Notes: generated by a model not told the origin, from the sequence alone. Shown: positions 1 through 8,172, numbered from the stretch's first letter. The stretch: DNA of 30,957 bases from DASYDU01 sp031403315 (GCA_031403315.1 JANNTD010000621.1:1-30957), one strand, 5' to 3'. Translations and numbers: made by a program.

Positions 1-141
1 CAACCCTACTTAAACATGCCGATCGACGCCCAATGGGTCGTGCCAAAATACTCGTGCCGCGTCAGCTACGAGAAACAGCAGGAGAATACCGGCCGGCTGC
101 TCAATCCGCGCTGGGAAGAGTTCGCCGGACAGCTCCGCTAG
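1..141 (+). CDS. C-terminal fragment of an unidentified protein (possibly ATP-dependent DNA ligase)
   Basis: Reading from base 1 gives 46 codons ending in TAG at 139-141. The translation contains WVVPKYSCRVSYEKQQ followed by GRLLNPRWEEF. This W-V-P ... V-x-Y ... G-R-L-x-x-P spacing resembles the C-terminal OB-fold end of ATP-dependent DNA ligases, but the fragment is too short to be sure. It lies 47 bp upstream of aat on the same strand, so the two could be co-transcribed. The start is outside the window. That this is a real gene end is supported by its sensible amino acid composition and its position directly before aat. The product name is a guess. Confidence 0.55.
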   Translation, partial: QPYLNMPIDAQWVVPKYSCRVSYEKQQENTGRLLNPRWEEFAGQLR

Positions 142-188
142 CGGGCGGTGCTGGCCGAACGGCGGTCGCGGAGTTATCCTCGAAAGGG

Positions 189-962
189 ATGGCTACCGTG
201 TCGCTTGAATCCGATGAACTCTATGTACCGGTCGACGCCGAGCGCACCGGCTCGCTCGCCGACGTGGGACTGTCTGCGCCGCGATTCTTTCCCTCGCCGC
301 TGGACTCCACGGCCGACGGCCTCGTCTGCGTTGGCGGTCGACTGTCGCCCGAATGGCTGCTCGACGCCTATCGCCACGGCATCTTTCCCTGGCCGGTGTG
401 GGAGGACGAGCCGATGGCCTGGTGGTCGCTCGATCCCCGCGCGATTTTCGAGTTCGAGGTGATCCGCGTGTCGCGACGGCTTGCCCGCACGATTCGCAGC
501 GGCAAGTTCACGGTCACCTGCGATCGCGATTTCGCCGGCGTGATCCACGGTTGTGCCACCAGCGGTGATCGCGTCGAAGGCACCTGGCTGTCGACAGCGA
601 TGGTTGCCGCCTACACGGAGCTACACCAACTCGGCCATGCCCACAGCATCGAGGTCTGGCACGACAATGAGCTTGCCGGTGGCACGTATGGCGTGGCGAT
701 CGGCGGACTGTTCGCCGCCGAAAGTATGTTCTACCGAGTCCGCGACGCATCGAAGGTGGCGGTCGTATATCTCTTGGCCCATCTGAGAGCTCGCGGCTAC
801 CAGTTCTGCGACATCCAGCAGTGGACGCCCCACACCGGCCGGTTCGGTGCGATCATGATACCGCGCAGCGATTATCTGCGGCGGCTCGCGGAAGTGGTCG
901 ACTTGCCCGTCACCTTCGGAAACGCGCTCGTGGGCGAACCGTTAAACCTGGGTCAGCGTTGA
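189..962 (+). CDS. aat: Leucyl/phenylalanyl-tRNA--protein transferase
   Basis: Transfers Leu or Phe from an aminoacyl-tRNA to the N-terminus of proteins beginning with Arg or Lys, marking them for ClpS/ClpAP degradation (bacterial N-end rule) in the cytoplasm. The 257-aa product carries the family motifs in order: GLVCVGGRLSPEWLLDAY (44-61) running into HGIFPW (63-68), WWSLDPRAIF (78-87), GTWLSTAM (131-138), GTYGVAIGGLFAAESMF (165-181) and ASKVAVVYL (187-195). Length is close to the usual 230-260 aa. The frame stays open back to position 33, but that extension overlaps the preceding gene and has no family resemblance, so the ATG at 189 is preferred. Its 3' end overlaps the convergent CHAD gene by 21 bp. 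No partner ClpS is visible here. Confidence 0.93.
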   Translation: MATVSLESDELYVPVDAERTGSLADVGLSAPRFFPSPLDSTADGLVCVGGRLSPEWLLDAYRHGIFPWPVWEDEPMAWWSLDPRAIFEFEVIRVSRRLARTIRSGKFTVTCDRDFAGVIHGCATSGDRVEGTWLSTAMVAAYTELHQLGHAHSIEVWHDNELAGGTYGVAIGGLFAAESMFYRVRDASKVAVVYLLAHLRARGYQFCDIQQWTPHTGRFGAIMIPRSDYLRRLAEVVDLPVTFGNALVGEPLNLGQR

Positions 963-1913
963 TTCCGCAGCAGCTTCCATTCGCCCGGACGGTTCGCCAA
1001 CCGAGGTGAGTGCCGTGAGTCCCTGCCGCAATGTCTCGGCCCGCTCTAGCGTCCACCAGCCACGATACTCGGCGATCGCCTCGTCGAGCTGAGCGCGTTG
1101 CCGGTCGATGAGCTTGTCGAGCACCTCCCGTTCGGCCGGTGAGTCGATCTTGCGACGCCAGCCCCTCAGCCGCGCGTCGGCGGCGACGCAATCGTTGATC
1201 CGGCCGAGTCGTTCCTGCAATTTCTGGACGACCGGGTAATGCTGCTCCCGCAATTCGGGGCCAAACGCCGAAGCGAGCAGCTCGAGCGTGTAGCGCAACT
1301 GCTTGCCGCAGATGCGAAACTGATGCAGCGCCGAGAGATCGCTGTTCTGATTCGGCAGGGCCGCGAAAAAGCTCTCAGCCGCCTGCCCGAGCTGCGTCTC
1401 GGCCCAATTCTGAAAGCTGACGTCCTGTGTCTTCCGCACTTTGCCGCGCGGCCTCACGCCGGCCAGCAAGCTGTACATCTTGCGCCGGAAGCGATTCATC
1501 TGTTCGCACTTGTTGGCCACCGCCATGATCTTCGGCTGCGCGTTGGCCCGCTGGTCGGCGACCATCGCCAAGAGTCCGCCCGCCTGGCCGTTGAGCTCCT
1601 TTCGCATCCACTCGGCGAGCACGTCGAGATCGCGCGCTGCCCCGGCGGCACAGCGAATCTTCTTGAGCCGCCGCGAGAGCCAGCCGGCTTCGTCGCGCCG
1701 CAGCCAGTCGCGATAGAGCTTCAACGCGGCAATCGCCCGCCGCGTGGCCACGCGAAGCTGGTGAACCTTTTCGATGTCATCGTCAATCTGCCGCGCCGCC
1801 AGCGGCAGCCAATACGCCACCGTCGCCAGCCGCGCTTCGAGCGAGACGCGGGCCGCATCGCTGACGCGGCCGCCGGTTGGGATGGAATCGATCCACTTGC
1901 TGAGCCGAGCCAT
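942..1913 (-). CDS. CHAD domain-containing protein
   Basis: A 323-aa soluble, Arg-rich protein with the two-part CHAD (conserved histidine alpha-helical domain) pattern. The first half has VHQLRVATRRAIAALKLYRD (about 50-69, His51), followed by RRLKKIRCAAGAARDLDVL. The second half has LHQFRICGKQLRYTLELL (196-213, His197). CHAD domains are helical bundles with basic surfaces; in other bacteria they are reported to bind inorganic polyphosphate and often accompany CYTH/triphosphate tunnel enzymes. No such enzyme is nearby, so polyphosphate binding is family inference only. The gene ends inside the convergent aat gene and starts 24 bp downstream of the isomerase stop, so it may be last in that transcript. 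Confidence 0.88.
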   Translation of the reverse strand: MARLSKWIDSIPTGGRVSDAARVSLEARLATVAYWLPLAARQIDDDIEKVHQLRVATRRAIAALKLYRDWLRRDEAGWLSRRLKKIRCAAGAARDLDVLAEWMRKELNGQAGGLLAMVADQRANAQPKIMAVANKCEQMNRFRRKMYSLLAGVRPRGKVRKTQDVSFQNWAETQLGQAAESFFAALPNQNSDLSALHQFRICGKQLRYTLELLASAFGPELREQHYPVVQKLQERLGRINDCVAADARLRGWRRKIDSPAEREVLDKLIDRQRAQLDEAIAEYRGWWTLERAETLRQGLTALTSVGEPSGRMEAAAESTLTQV

Positions 1914-1937
1914 GCGGAATCCTAGCTGACGATAGTC

Positions 1938-2849
1938 CTAGATCACGATCGGCTGGAGCACGTTGCGGCTGATCCTCAGCGACCGCTCCCGGCCCTCAAG
2001 AGTTTCGGTGAAGGCTTCGTCCTCAACCTCGACACACACGGCTCCATTGTAGTGTACGTCGGCCAGAGCGCCGACCCACCGACCCCAGTTCACGTCTCCG
2101 AGCCCCGGCAATTTGGCTGTTGCACGCGTTAGCGGCAGCTCCAGCGAGCCAATGTCCTGCAGCCGGTCGCGGTCGATCCGCATGTCTTTAGCGTGGGCGT
2201 GGAAGATCCGCGGGCCGAACTCGCGGATCGGCGCGATCGGATCGATGAGCTGCATGACCAGGTGCGACGGATCGATATTCAGCCCGAAGCTGGCCGACGG
2301 AATGATCTCGAACATCCGCCGCCAAATGGCCGGCGTCCGCGCGAGGTTCATCCCAAACGGCCAGGTATTGGGAAAGAGCATCGGACAGTTCTCGATGCCG
2401 ATCCGCACGCCGTGGTCCTCGGCGTAGCGGACCAAGTCCGGCCAGACTTCGGCAAACCGCTCGATGTTCTCGTCGAGCGGCAGCTTGGTGTGGGCTCCGA
2501 CGAACGAGTTCACCGTATTCAATCCCAACAGCGGCGCGGCGTCGATCACTTTCTTGAGATGCGTGCGGGCTCGTTCCGCTTCCGCCGCATCGGCCGCGAG
2601 TGGATTCGAATAGTAGCCGAGCGCCGAGATGTCGACGCCATGTTTCTCACACAGCGCGCGAACGTCGTCGGCTTTCGCCTGCGTGAAGCCCTCGACGTCG
2701 ACGTGGCACACGCCGCCGTACTTCCGATCCGGCCCGCTCCCCGGCCAACACATGACCTCGACGCACTGGTAGCCCTCGGCCGCTGCGAACGCGAGCACTT
2801 TCTCGAGCGGCAGTTCTCCAAATATCGCGCTGACGAAACCGAGTTGCAT
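1938..2849 (-). CDS. Sugar phosphate isomerase/epimerase family protein (xylose isomerase-like TIM barrel)
   Basis: A 303-aa single-domain AP-endonuclease-2/xylose-isomerase-like TIM barrel. Likely metal ligands are visible: Glu153 in GIENCPM, Asp193 and His196 in NIDPSH, His219 in FHAHAKD and Glu274 in CVEVEDE. These match the E-D-H-E set that binds a divalent metal in this superfamily. Planctomycetes carry many paralogues of this family, used as isomerases, epimerases or dehydratases in sugar and inositol degradation; the substrate cannot be told from sequence. It lies 18 bp downstream of the trans-sulfuration gene. That gap holds a small GTGGG-tg-CCCAC hairpin overlapping where a ribosome binding site would be. 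No classical Shine-Dalgarno is seen. Confidence 0.87.
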   Translation of the reverse strand: MQLGFVSAIFGELPLEKVLAFAAAEGYQCVEVMCWPGSGPDRKYGGVCHVDVEGFTQAKADDVRALCEKHGVDISALGYYSNPLAADAAEAERARTHLKKVIDAAPLLGLNTVNSFVGAHTKLPLDENIERFAEVWPDLVRYAEDHGVRIGIENCPMLFPNTWPFGMNLARTPAIWRRMFEIIPSASFGLNIDPSHLVMQLIDPIAPIREFGPRIFHAHAKDMRIDRDRLQDIGSLELPLTRATAKLPGLGDVNWGRWVGALADVHYNGAVCVEVEDEAFTETLEGRERSLRISRNVLQPIVI

Positions 2850-2867
2850 AGTCGTGGGTGCCCACCC

Positions 2868-4019
2868 TTACTTTTCAAATGCTTGTTCTAAATCCGCCTG
2901 CAAATCTTCGTACGCTTCGAGGCCCACGGAAAGCCGGATGAGGCCGTCCGTGATGCCGTGCTTCAGCCGGTCGGCGGGGTCGTAGCTGGCGTGCGACATC
3001 GTGGCCGGTTGCTCGATCAGCGATTCGACCGCTCCGAGGCTCACCGCCAATTGAAACAGCTCCGTCGATTCGCCGAACTTTTTCGCAGCCGCGAAGCCGG
3101 CTTTCATTTCAAACGTCAGCATCGCACCGAATCCACCGTCCATCTGCTTCGCGGCGAGTGAGTGGCCGGGATGATCCGCGAGTCCTGGGTACAGCACGCG
3201 GCTGACCTGCGGATGCTTGCACAGCCATTCGGCTAATTTCATCGCCGTGCGGCACTGTTCGCGGACGCGGAGCTCGAGCGTCTTGAGTCCGCGCGAGCAG
3301 AGGTACGACTCGAACGGTCCGAGGATGCCGCCGGTGGCATTTTGGACGAAATGGAGCCGCTCGAATAGCGTCTGGTCGCGGACCACGAGCACGCCACCGA
3401 CCAAATCGCTGTGCCCGCCAAAATACTTTGTCGCGGAGTGCATCACGACGTCGGCCCCCAACTCCAACGGCCGGGTGAGGACGGGCGTGGCAAAGGTGCT
3501 GTCGACGGCGAGTAGCGCCCCATGTTGGTGCGCGATGTCGCCGCAGGCCGCAATATCGGTGATCGACATTAGCGGGTTGCCGGGCGACTCGATCCAGACG
3601 AGCCGCGTGGCGGGCGTGATCGCGGCCGCGACGTTGGCTGCGTTGGTGGTGTCGACGTGTGTGAATTTGATGCCGGCGCGGTCGGTCACTTTGTGCAGCA
3701 AGCGATACGTGCCGCCGTAGAGATCCTGCGCCGCGACGACGTGATCGCCGGCCGAGAGCGAAGCGATGACGCAAGCGGTCGCCGCCATGCCACTGCCGAA
3801 CGCAAGGGCACCACAACCGCCTTCGAGCGAAGCCAGCGTCGTTTCGAGATTCTTCCGCGTCGGATTGCCGCTCCGTGAATAATCGAACTCCCGCCACTCG
3901 CCGGCCTCGTTCTGCACAAACGTCGAAGCGACATGAATCGGCGGCACGACGGCTCCCGTCGCCTCGTCGCGCTCCTGCCCCACATGAATCGCCCGCGTTC
4001 GAAATTGCATTGGTTTCAT
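2868..4019 (-). CDS. Trans-sulfuration PLP enzyme (cystathionine gamma-synthase / gamma-lyase / methionine gamma-lyase family)
   Basis: A 383-aa Cys/Met-metabolism PLP-dependent enzyme. Family landmarks: YSRSGNPTR (47-55), which contacts PLP phosphate from the neighbouring subunit; FGSGMAAT (74-81); WIESPGNP (142-149); AVDSTFATP (171-179); and SATKYFGGHSD (195-205), with Lys198 as the Schiff-base lysine. The C-terminal SLGAVESLIEQPATMSHAS is typical of MetB/MetC-like enzymes. It acts in interconversion of cysteine, cystathionine, homocysteine and methionine in the cytoplasm; sequence alone does not separate synthase from lyase. ATG at 4019 is used; a second ATG at 4010 is possible. The upstream neighbour on the same strand is an unrelated AT-richer gene ending 7 bp before this start, so the two may be co-transcribed. 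Confidence 0.92.
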   Translation of the reverse strand: MKPMQFRTRAIHVGQERDEATGAVVPPIHVASTFVQNEAGEWREFDYSRSGNPTRKNLETTLASLEGGCGALAFGSGMAATACVIASLSAGDHVVAAQDLYGGTYRLLHKVTDRAGIKFTHVDTTNAANVAAAITPATRLVWIESPGNPLMSITDIAACGDIAHQHGALLAVDSTFATPVLTRPLELGADVVMHSATKYFGGHSDLVGGVLVVRDQTLFERLHFVQNATGGILGPFESYLCSRGLKTLELRVREQCRTAMKLAEWLCKHPQVSRVLYPGLADHPGHSLAAKQMDGGFGAMLTFEMKAGFAAAKKFGESTELFQLAVSLGAVESLIEQPATMSHASYDPADRLKHGITDGLIRLSVGLEAYEDLQADLEQAFEK

Positions 4020-4026
4020 TGTAGAT

Positions 4027-4800
4027 TTAGCTGGGATTGCGGATTGCTGAGTAAACGGAGTGTCGTTTGATTCGAACGTGAGCGTATTTCACCCCTTCTT
4101 GCAGCTCCAAAGCTTTAAGCACGAGTTCTTCATTGCTGCGAGTCACGTCCGATCGCAAGAGAACAGCGACGCCTTTCTCCGCCATCGCCAAAGGGTCATG
4201 TACAGCGCCATCCCGATCAAGGTCGCGGTAGAACTGAGATTCACGGAGAGACTTGAAGCGGGTCGAGAACTCGTTTGCACAGAATTGTAGTGAGTTGCCA
4301 TCACAAATCACGAGCGCATCGATCTCAGGATACGCGAAGGATGCGCTGTGGTCGAAATAATAGCAGGTTTCATGGGATGTCCGATGGGGCAAAAGCGAGG
4401 AAATGTAGACCGCCCCATAAAACGTAGCAAACACCTGTTGCCAACGAAGGTCAATATCATGCCCATCAAATCCAATCCAAACAATTCTAAAGTCCTCAGG
4501 CCCTGTCGCAGTAATGGTCAACTGCTTATTTGCATCCTCAAAGATCCCGGCAATCGTGTTCCGGCGATGGTGGGATTCGCTTCGCGCCACACACTCGTTT
4601 GAAAGAAGCTGGCTCTGCAATTGCGACCAATCATTCTCATCGTGAGATTTTTCTTTCACTTCGATCAACCAACACTTACCGTCGTCAGCGATCGCGCGGA
4701 GATCGGCAGTTTTGTCAATCGATTCCGGGATTTCCTCGACAGCAAACTTTGCGGCCTCGAAGAATCGAATTGCCAATCTCTTTACTTCTTCGTGATTCAT
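4027..4800 (-). CDS. Orphan protein with a PD-(D/E)XK nuclease-like motif
   Basis: I do not recognise this gene as a named family. It encodes 257 aa from ATG 4800. The frame stays open upstream into trpS, but the extra residues are low-complexity antisense of trpS, so the internal ATG is chosen. Near the N-terminus, Asp33 (TADLRAIADDG) lies 13 residues before Glu47-Val-Lys49 (CWLIEVKEK). This D-x(13)-E-x-K layout, on two predicted beta strands, matches the core of PD-(D/E)XK restriction-like nucleases. The rest has mixed alpha/beta character, with a C-terminal stretch (VAVLLRSDVTRSNEELVLKA) of unknown role. Base composition is visibly more AT-rich than in the flanking trans-sulfuration gene and trpS, suggesting recent acquisition. 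It sits 26 bp after trpS and 7 bp before the next gene. Nuclease function is inference. Confidence 0.7.
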   Translation of the reverse strand: MNHEEVKRLAIRFFEAAKFAVEEIPESIDKTADLRAIADDGKCWLIEVKEKSHDENDWSQLQSQLLSNECVARSESHHRRNTIAGIFEDANKQLTITATGPEDFRIVWIGFDGHDIDLRWQQVFATFYGAVYISSLLPHRTSHETCYYFDHSASFAYPEIDALVICDGNSLQFCANEFSTRFKSLRESQFYRDLDRDGAVHDPLAMAEKGVAVLLRSDVTRSNEELVLKALELQEGVKYAHVRIKRHSVYSAIRNPS

Positions 4801-4826
4801 GTTGTCATAGCAGCTTTCGAGAACAC

Positions 4827-5795
4827 CTAATCCCAGCTGATCCCACACGCATCCTGAACTCGCTTGAGCACCGCCGCTGCTTTCTTCCGAGCCTTCGCCG
4901 CCCCATCGGCCAGCACCTGCTTCACATAATCCGGCTTCGCCGCCAATTCGGCCCGCCGCGCCCGCGGCTCGGCCCAATATTTTTCCGCCGCGTCGGCAAG
5001 CGATTTCTTGATGTCGCCGTAACCGAAGCCGCCGCGGCGGTAGAGCGCGGCCATCTCTTCGCGTTGCGGCTCGGTCGCCACGAGCGAAAACAGATCGTAG
5101 AGGACATCGCCGGCCGGCTCCTTGGCTTGGTCCATCGGCCGCGAGTCGGTCACGATTCGCATGATCTGTTTCCGCTGGGCCTTGGCGTCCTCGAACACGG
5201 CAAGCGTGTTGTTGTAGCTTTTGGACATCTTCTCGCCGTCGGTGCCGGGGACGCGGGCCGAATGGTCGAGCACCTGGGCCTTGGGGAGCACGAAGACGTC
5301 GCCGAACTGGTGATTGAAGCTGCCCGCCAGGTCGCGACAGACCTCGATGTGCTGCACCTGGTCTTCGCCCACCGGTACCACGTCGCTATCGTAGGCGAGA
5401 ATGTCGGCCGCCTGCAGCACCGGATAGGTGAAGAGCCCGGCGTCGGCCGTGAGGCCCTTTGCCTTCTTGTCTTTATACGCATGGCAGCGTTCGAGCAGTC
5501 CCATTGGCGCGCCCGTCATCAAGAGCCAGCAGAGTTCGCTCACCTCGGGCACGTCGGACTGCACGAACAGTGTTGCTTTATTCGGGTCGAGGCCGAGCGC
5601 CAGCAAATCAATGGCGATATCGAGCGTATACTGCCGCAACTTTTCGCGCTCACGGACCGTGGTGAAAGCGTGCAGATTGGCGATGAAGTAAAACGCCTGA
5701 TCGTTGTTCTGCAGCGCGATGTACTGCCGGATCGCGCCGAAGTAGTTGCCCCAATGGATCGGGCCGGTCGGTTGTATTCCGCTGAGAACTCGCAT
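4827..5795 (-). CDS. trpS: Tryptophanyl-tRNA synthetase
   Basis: Charges tRNA-Trp with tryptophan using ATP; a class Ic aminoacyl-tRNA synthetase acting in the cytoplasm. The 322-aa product has the HIGH-type signature PTGPIHWGNY (9-18), the Trp-pocket region YPVLQAADILAYDSDVVPVG (124-143) followed by EDQVQHIEVCRDLA, and the KMSKS loop (189-193) in GEKMSKSYNNTL. Length is normal for bacterial TrpRS. The C-terminal region is Ala/Lys-rich, as in many homologues. It starts 2 bp downstream of the pyrD stop, so the two are almost certainly co-transcribed. No tryptophan leader or T-box is possible in so short a gap. Confidence 0.97.
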   Translation of the reverse strand: MRVLSGIQPTGPIHWGNYFGAIRQYIALQNNDQAFYFIANLHAFTTVREREKLRQYTLDIAIDLLALGLDPNKATLFVQSDVPEVSELCWLLMTGAPMGLLERCHAYKDKKAKGLTADAGLFTYPVLQAADILAYDSDVVPVGEDQVQHIEVCRDLAGSFNHQFGDVFVLPKAQVLDHSARVPGTDGEKMSKSYNNTLAVFEDAKAQRKQIMRIVTDSRPMDQAKEPAGDVLYDLFSLVATEPQREEMAALYRRGGFGYGDIKKSLADAAEKYWAEPRARRAELAAKPDYVKQVLADGAAKARKKAAAVLKRVQDACGISWD

Positions 5796-5797
5796 GC

Positions 5798-6745
5798 TTA
5801 TTTTCGGTTTCCGCCGGTGACCAAGGTGCCCACGATTTCCGCTACACTCGCCGCGCCCGCTTCCGCCAGTGCCCCCGGCAACGCGTCGAGCACTTCCATA
5901 GACGCCTGTGGATTGTAGAAATTCACCGTGCCGAGTTGAACCGCAGTCGCCCCGGCCACGATAAACTCCATCACATCGTCAATCGTGGCGATGCCGCCGA
6001 TGCCGATGAGGGGCGTGTCGACGGCCTGGGCCGCTTGGTAAACGGCCCGCAGGGCGATGGGCTTGATTGCCGGGCCGCTAAGGCCGCCCAGCACGTTGCC
6101 GAGCATCGGCCGCCGTCGCCGCCAGTCGATTGCCATGCCGAGGCAGGTGTTGATCAATGAAATCGCGTCGGCCCCACCAGCGGCCGCCGCCTGCGCCATC
6201 GTCGGCACGCTGGTGACGTTCGGCGTGAGCTTGGCGATGATCGGCGTGGCGGTCGCCGCGCGGCAATCGGCCACCACCCGTTCGCACATCCTCGGATCGG
6301 TGCCGAAATCGATGCCGCCCGATACGTTGGGGCACGAAATGTTGAGCTCCACCGCCGCGACGCCCGCGAGTCCATCGAGCCGTCGCGTCATGGCGACGAA
6401 CTCTTCGTGCGACCGGCCAGCGATGCTGACGACGATCGGTACGCCCAGGCCGCCGAGGTACGGCAGATGGTGTGCGACGAAAGCCTCGATGCCATCGTTG
6501 TCGAGGCCGATTGAGTTGAGCATCCCGGCGGCGGTCTCGATTGTCCGCCAGGGTGCGTTGCCGGTCCGCGGCTCGGCGGTGATCGTCTTGGGCAGGATGC
6601 CACCCAATCGCGTGACGTCGACGAGGCCCGCCATCTCGCGGGCGTAGCCGAACGTGCCGGAGGCGACAAGGATCGGATTCGGCAATCGCAGCCGGCCGAG
6701 TTGGACCGAGAGGTCGATCGTCGTTGGCGTTTCGGCTCTCGGCAT
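5798..6745 (-). CDS. pyrD: Dihydroorotate dehydrogenase, class 1B-type catalytic subunit
   Basis: Oxidises dihydroorotate to orotate in pyrimidine synthesis using FMN. From ATG 6745 it is 315 aa. The longest frame starts with TTG at 6784 and adds 13 residues without family resemblance. Motifs: PNPILVASGTFGYA near the N-terminus, Lys53 in ILPKTITAEPR, LNSIGLDNDG, and NISCPNVSGG with Cys138 as the catalytic base. Cys in this loop is the class 1 signature. The C-terminal half has the FMN-phosphate loops GIGGI and GATAVQLGT. Class 1B enzymes usually pair with an electron-transfer subunit PyrK; no pyrK is in the window. A TAGAAT hexamer at 6817-6822 on this strand could be a -10 but lacks a good -35. 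It is followed after 2 bp by trpS. Confidence 0.94.
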   Translation of the reverse strand: MPRAETPTTIDLSVQLGRLRLPNPILVASGTFGYAREMAGLVDVTRLGGILPKTITAEPRTGNAPWRTIETAAGMLNSIGLDNDGIEAFVAHHLPYLGGLGVPIVVSIAGRSHEEFVAMTRRLDGLAGVAAVELNISCPNVSGGIDFGTDPRMCERVVADCRAATATPIIAKLTPNVTSVPTMAQAAAAGGADAISLINTCLGMAIDWRRRRPMLGNVLGGLSGPAIKPIALRAVYQAAQAVDTPLIGIGGIATIDDVMEFIVAGATAVQLGTVNFYNPQASMEVLDALPGALAEAGAASVAEIVGTLVTGGNRK

Positions 6746-6938
6746 GGCGTGAGTCGGGAAGTTCTGAAACGGCGGGGCATCCAACCGGCAGACCGATGCT
6801 CGGTGGTTAGCCCACGATTCTAGCTTCCACGAAGGCCGCTCGACACTCCATCGGGAGATTCAGCGCGATAAAGGCGATGCCGCTGGTGACTAGTTTCGGC
6901 GTGGCCGCCGACGTTAACAGCCTGAAATTCAACCCGCT

Positions 6939-7157
6939 CTAGATGATGCCGCCGTGCGTGCGCATCGGCGCCATGTGGCTCGGTTGATCGAGGAACCAGA
7001 TCCGTTCCCACTCGTTGAGGAAATTGCGGAGGTCTTCGGAGGTGAAGATCAATTGCTGGGCGCGCCGGGCCGGATCGGCGGAATACATCGGAATCAAGCA
7101 GCCGGTGTGGATTGCCAACGTCCCCGCCACAGCCAAGGCCCAAAATACCTTACGCAT
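6939..7157 (-). CDS. Small planctomycete-type lipoprotein, unknown function
   Basis: A 72-aa protein starting MRKVFWALAVAGTLAIHTGC, i.e. a short basic n-region, a hydrophobic segment and a lipobox-like HTGC with Cys20 as the probable lipidated residue. The mature part is about 50 residues, Arg/Asp-rich, and ends in HMAPMRTHGGII. That tail (xPxRTHGGxx) resembles small conserved proteins I associate with planctomycetes; no function is known to me. A strong GGAGGAG ribosome site sits 8 bp upstream of ATG 7157, which is why this start is preferred over the upstream one at 7184. It lies alone between pyrD and the HU gene, so it is probably its own transcript. Localisation would be the cytoplasmic or outer membrane. 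Confidence 0.72.
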   Translation of the reverse strand: MRKVFWALAVAGTLAIHTGCLIPMYSADPARRAQQLIFTSEDLRNFLNEWERIWFLDQPSHMAPMRTHGGII

Positions 7158-7472
7158 CCTTGCGTCTCCTCCGTGAGCAGCCAATCGGTCCGCGGCGCGT
7201 GGTCACGCAGTCGCGACTCGATTTCCTTCCGTCGCCTGGGGACCATGCCCGCGAGTTTTCTCGACTGGGCCAATCCGGCGATCTTTGTTCGATGAGAATG
7301 GTGAAAAGCGGCGAGAGAATAGCCCCTTTATTCGGCCGCGCCGAGAGCAATCTTTGGCCGAAACGGCGAAAAACCGGGGGAAGAATGCCGATTTGCGAAC
7401 TAGAGAATCCGGGGCCAGCGACGCTGTCTTGCCGGCATGAATTAGTCGCCACACGCTAAAGCGTTTGCAGCG
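7158..7472. other. Intergenic stretch between the lipoprotein and HU genes
   Basis: About 315 bp with no supportable gene on either strand. It holds the GGAGGAG ribosome site of the lipoprotein at 7166-7172. Just after the HU stop (minus sense) there is a small ACGC-TTTA-GCGT hairpin at 7452-7463 without a U-tract, at best a weak terminator. No clear promoter for the lipoprotein was found. Confidence 0.5.
7166..7172 (-). promoter_or_regulatory. Strong Shine-Dalgarno of the small lipoprotein gene
   Basis: The minus-strand sequence is GGAGGAG, 8 bp before ATG 7157. It fixes the start of the 72-aa lipoprotein at the ATG directly followed by the signal peptide, and is one of the best ribosome sites in the window. 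Confidence 0.7.
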
Positions 7473-7841
7473 CTAGACTTCTGGCGCATTCGCCAGTGGG
7501 GGCGAATCCGTCGGAGGTGAACCGTTCGTGATATCGAAGCGGGCCTGTTGGGCGGCGCGACGCTCCATCTCACGCACCTTTTCCTCCATCTCCTTGCCCG
7601 GCTTGAACGTCACCACAAACTTCTCCGGGACATAGACCTTCTCGCCGGTCCGCGGGTTGCGGGCCTTACGAGCGGCCCTCCGCTTGACCTCGAAAACGCC
7701 AAAATTGCGCAGCTCAATGCGATGGTCTTCGACCAGGGTGTCGACAATCGCGTTAAACGTTTTCTGGACAATCTCTTTCGTCTTGAGCTGGGTCATCCCA
7801 ATCTCTTCCGAGATGGTTTTGACGATCTCTTTCTTGGTCAC
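7473..7841 (-). CDS. HU/IHF-family DNA-binding protein with a C-terminal tail
   Basis: A histone-like nucleoid protein that binds and bends DNA as a dimer. The 122-aa product begins at a GTG codon (7839-7841), preceded by AGGGGA about 8 bp upstream. Residues 1-90 are a full HU fold: MTKKEIVKTISEEIG, the FNAIVDTLVEDHRIELRNFG core, FGVFEVKRRAARKARNPRTG (the DNA-binding arm), then FVVTFKPGKEMEEKV. The last ~25 residues (after ERRAAQQARF) form a Pro/Asn-rich, probably disordered tail absent from the shortest HU proteins. A promoter of the TTGACA-17-TAGACT type lies at 7917-7945, giving a leader of about 70 nt. It appears monocistronic. HU versus IHF subunit cannot be decided from the sequence. 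Confidence 0.93.
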   Translation of the reverse strand: MTKKEIVKTISEEIGMTQLKTKEIVQKTFNAIVDTLVEDHRIELRNFGVFEVKRRAARKARNPRTGEKVYVPEKFVVTFKPGKEMEEKVREMERRAAQQARFDITNGSPPTDSPPLANAPEV

Positions 7842-8172
7842 GGCGAGCGTCCCCTATCAGAATGGCGGATTCGTGCCAAATGGCCGCCGCCCTAGAGAGT
7901 GTCCTGCAACGCTCCAAGTCTAATCGTTGTAAGACTTAGTGTCAAGATTTCGCTGCCGTTGCGGGCTCGTTATGGCACCCGTTTGACGGGTTGGCTGGCA
8001 CACGAACCGGCCCGATCGACGAGCGGCGGCGTTCGCCGTAAATCAATGCCGCAACATGACTTAGCGCTTACCAAGTGGCGAGCGTCGACCAAAACGAAGG
8101 CAACAAGTCCGCGCAAATAGTTCCTGGGAAAGAACTTAGCGAGAATTCTACCAGGACGCGATCAGACAGTGG
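7842..8172. other. Intergenic stretch upstream of the HU gene
   Basis: About 330 bp without a supportable gene. It contains the HU promoter (7917-7945). A weak minus-strand hairpin AGTTC-(8 nt)-GAACT followed by ATTT lies at 8119-8136, some 35 bp past the YkgJ-like gene stop; it could act as its terminator. The rest looks unstructured. Confidence 0.45.
7917..7945 (-). promoter_or_regulatory. Sigma-70-type promoter of the HU gene
   Basis: On the minus strand, TTGACA (7940-7945, a perfect -35) is followed by a 17-bp spacer and TAGACT (7917-7922, 4 of 6 to TATAAT). Transcription would begin near 7910, about 70 nt before the GTG start. This is the best-matching promoter in the window. Confidence 0.65.

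Noticed and set aside
2850..2867. GTGGG-TG-CCCAC mini-palindrome between the isomerase and trans-sulfuration genes
   Set aside because: The 5-bp stem with a 2-base loop is too small to call a repeat or regulatory element from one occurrence.
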